Source: Rutpela maculata (taxonomy: Eukaryota > Arthropoda > Insecta > Coleoptera > Cerambycidae). From it: DNA of 64,000 bases. Both the position numbers and the translations under genes were made by a program. The notes under the pieces were generated by a model. That model was not told where the DNA came from, did no database searches, and saw nothing but the letters and a program-made list of their open reading frames with translations. Of the stretch, positions 61,047 to 64,000 are shown one piece after another; the stretch's first letter is position 1, and each line of letters starts with the position of its first letter. The stretch is from assembly GCA_936432065.2 (NCBI GenBank), contig OW386292.2:15282918-15346917 (forward strand), given 5' to 3'.

Positions 61047-64000
61047 GATGGTAAGATTTCTATGTTGCATTTTTTTTGTAATTACAATTTTTTTCGTTTT
61101 TCATTTAGGTGATTTTTCATGTTTAATGTCTTGTAGTTACCTGCGCAGGTGGTGCTGACATTTGTAAAATTATAATATAGATCATTTTAACTGGAGTATA
61201 TTGTTAAGTACAAAAAATCGATAAGGTCTGGTCACCTTTACAAAATGAGCCAGTGCTAAGCGAATGAAAGAATTTTGCTTTACAAAAACTTTTTATGGAA
61301 ACTAATACTTGTACTGTGATTTGGTCGCCATTTTTTCAAAATGGCCAAGTAAATCCCCAAAAAAGTACTTAATAATCTATTCCAGACCTAATGAAATATG
61401 GTATCTAAATTGAATACCTTAATTTTTGTCATTGCTCGATCAATGTGTAGTAATATCTCTTACAGAAAAATTTATGATATTTTTTAAATATTTTACATCT
61501 CACAAGAACTACAACAAAACTTAACATTTTTTGCTTTTATAATTTTTTTCCCGCCAGTTCTGATCATATATGATGAATCTGTAATTTCTTTTCGATGTTT
61601 ATGTGACGCTTGGACGTGAAAGGTTTAACCTGTATCCTCATAATTTATGCTTACAAACAATTCTTTGCAGAGATATGGGGTGGTACAGTTTTTTCTTCAT
61701 TTGTTTTTTTATATATTCATTTCTATGCCTATTGTTTTTTTACATAGCACACTCATAAACGTTTAATTTTTCTCAAAAAATATTCTAAGAATTATTCTGT
61801 ATAAAAAAAATATGAAAGCATGCAAAACAAGATCTCTTACCTTGATGGGTTGGTTTCTATATATAGCTATCGAACAGAGGTAATATACGTATAGTGATGA
61901 TGTTCTCATTAAACCTCAACTAAGATCCTTACTTTATGAGGGGTGTTTGAAAAGTTTGTGAAGCAAAAAAGCGATAATATTGGAAGATCATCTATCGCCT
62001 GGAATTCCTGAAAACTGACAAGATGACTGCCATCCAATGGAACTGCTTCTGCCTTCTTCAGAGGTGGAAACATTCCGATTTTGATTGTTATTTTCTATCT
62101 AATACTAGTATACAGTCCATGCCTTGATAAGTAGTCACAAAGCAGATAGATCATTCTTCCTGTCATATCTGTTGACTGTGTGATGCTCAATATTTTCCAT
62201 TTTTCATAAAATACTGAACACACTTTGTAATGCCAGAAAGTTTTGGCGATTCGAGTGCCATCTGTGTGTCAAACCACAAACTTTCAAACAACCCTTGTAT
62301 AGAGCAGGATACGACAGATTTTTATGTTTATAATAAAGAAGAACTGTTAGAAATCTAATACATTTTTTGAAGATTTAACTGACTGTCATCAAGCAACTCT
62401 CATATGGAGCAGGTTTAAATAACCTCTTGAATTGATGTATAAAAATTTTAATAAAACTTACTTGCTAAGTAACATATTTGCTGTACGAGCAAAATTGGTA
62501 TAAGCTGAGAGAAATATAGTTTCTATTGATTAAAGTTCAGTTTTATATCCTGTATGGAGAACAATTTTTTCTCAGCTTGTCTATTTACTTGCGATCTTTT
62601 TGATTAGCTTAAGATGTTGATTTATTCCATTTTTATTCCTTCTTTATCAGTAAGTTCATAAATCGTAAATGTTTCACTCTTTGTCTAAGCGAGCTGCTGC
62701 TAGACATTACAGTGACATAATTTGTCACATTAAATATCATAATCTTATTGAACAGATGTCCCGCTCACATTGAAGAGATATCTGTTCATTGAGTTATTGA
62801 AAAATATATCATTTGATCTGTGAATAATTCCTACAAGGAATTTTTTGTTTGTGGGGGGAGGGCACAATCATTAATTAATGTTTTCCACAAAAATATCGTT
62901 GCCTCTATGGCAGCCATGTTGAAAAAATGACTGTCAAATTTGGTTTTTCTCGATTATCTCCTCTCATGTTAGTTCTATTCTAAAACCAGGTATTACCAAT
63001 ATTGTATAAAATAAAAAGGCTACAACTTATATTTCAACTATTTTTCTGTATTGTTAATATTTTATGATTTACAGCCGTTATTTGTGCTTCACAGCAGATT
63101 TTTGCAATTATCTCTGCTCTTGTTACTCCTCTGTAGTAATTAGCTATTGTCAATATTGTAGATTATAAAATTTCCTAAAACACCGGTTTAAACAATTTTT
63201 TTTTACGGTCAATTGTGAAAGAATTACAGCAGTTCGAAATTTGAAAAAGTTTCTTAATTTCGGAAAAAAATGTTTTCCCCGTTGTTTTAACATTATTAAC
63301 ACTCTTTATTAATTTTGCACAATCAATGAAATTGACATACAATAGTGTTGTTTCTTCAGAAGGATGAATTTTATGTGAATTTTTCAAGTTTTCACACAAT
63401 TTCACACAATTTTTCTCTAATGCTAATACTTTACGATTACACTGCGAATATTTATGCTTCACTATATCAAGTAATGTTATTATTTTAGCAATTACTGCAT
63501 AATCAGTTTAAACCAAAACAATAATTTCTTAAATAAAAATAAGAAATAAGAATACGCCCGTCTAGATGCAGATTTCAAATGATTTTATTTGGCGGGAAAT
63601 AATTTAACCAATAACAGACAACTTTCGCTTAGACTGTAACTATCTTACATAAATGCCAAATTGTGTATTTACTTTACATTATTTTACCTATAACACTTCT
63701 ATTTTGCTCAATATCTTGAAAATCAATAAATATTATATACATGTATTTAGAAGGAATTAAATAGTATTTATGTTTATTATTTAGAAGTTATCTTGAAAAT
63801 GTAAAAAAAATTCGCGGCGAGGATTAAGTTGCAACATTGTATAAAAACGGCTCTCTTCCAACTTTCAACTTTGCTTGCTTGCTGCCAGTTGTCAATTCTT
63901 GTCATAATACAAGTGAAAGAAACATAGGTTAAATTTATTTGTTGTTTGTTTATGTGGCGTTTGATTTCGTTATTTTATATTTTATCAATAAACTATTAAG
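61047..64000 (+). other. Gug 3' UTR and/or downstream sequence
   Basis: No gene recognised. AATAAA hexamers that could end the transcript are at 62332-62337, 62450-62455, 63532-63537 and 63987-63992; the sequence alone does not say which is used. A mariner-type MITE lies inside at 61937-62297. The reading frame on the minus strand at 63175-63462 (95 codons) has no recognisable domain and I do not call it. Confidence 0.5.
61937..62297. mobile_element. Mariner-type MITE
   Basis: 361 bp with inverted ends TGAGGGGTGTTTGAAAAGTT and the complement of CAAGGGTTGTTTGAAAGTTT, flanked by TA at 61935-61936 and 62298-62299. This end sequence is typical of mariner elements. No transposase remains. Confidence 0.85.

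Noticed and set aside
60835..60885. Possible RT motif fragment (GEVPCGT) before the last exon
   Set aside because: Too short and too degraded to separate from chance.

Overview
The window is nuclear DNA from an insect, possibly a beetle, though the order is only a guess. It has long AT-rich introns, GT-AG splicing and insect-type transposons. One host gene spans it on the + strand: the Atrophin/Grunge (RERE-type) transcriptional corepressor. I assembled 20 coding exons by hand, from the ATG at 2102 to the TAA at 61044-61046. The phases agree throughout and the reading frame gives 1,881 residues. In order it encodes an ELM2 domain, a SANT domain, a GATA-type zinc finger, a long low-complexity linker rich in Pro, Gln, Ser and Met, and the conserved C-terminal Atrophin region with Arg/Glu-rich and His-rich stretches. 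The first coding exon has its own upstream splice acceptor and an in-frame stop before the ATG, so this isoform starts at the ELM2 domain without a BAH domain.

Layout: 1-2017 is upstream sequence with a hAT-like MITE. Exon 1 is at 2018-2146. Intron 1 (20.6 kb) holds most of the transposons: a long-TIR element (2304-8849) split by a Ty3/gypsy LTR element (2521-7182), a TIR element carrying a PIN-like nuclease/CXC-type gene (9238-12424), a broken Tc1 transposase inside a THAP-type repeat (13950-16074), fold-back elements and a degenerate ~80-bp tandem array. Exon 2 is at 22773-23015. Intron 2 carries a near-complete two-ORF non-LTR retrotransposon on the minus strand (23154-27300). Exon 3 is at 32471-32650. 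Intron 3 carries two copies of a 1.3-kb TIR element, one of them running into a 1,732-bp tandem duplication. Each duplicate contains a 5S-rRNA-like, A-tailed retroposon (SINE3 type). Exon 4 is at 42521-42665. Intron 4 holds a 142-bp tandem repeat and a solo LTR of the same gypsy family. The other 16 coding exons lie in 49851-61046 with mostly short introns. 61047-64000 is 3' UTR and/or downstream sequence with a mariner-type MITE.

Only the Atrophin gene looks like host coding sequence. The other protein-like sequences belong to mobile elements, and most are visibly broken by frameshifts, deletions or lost key residues. The observations most worth following are the two TIR elements that carry non-transposase genes, the 5S-derived SINE in a nearly identical tandem duplication, and the 142-bp diverged tandem array.
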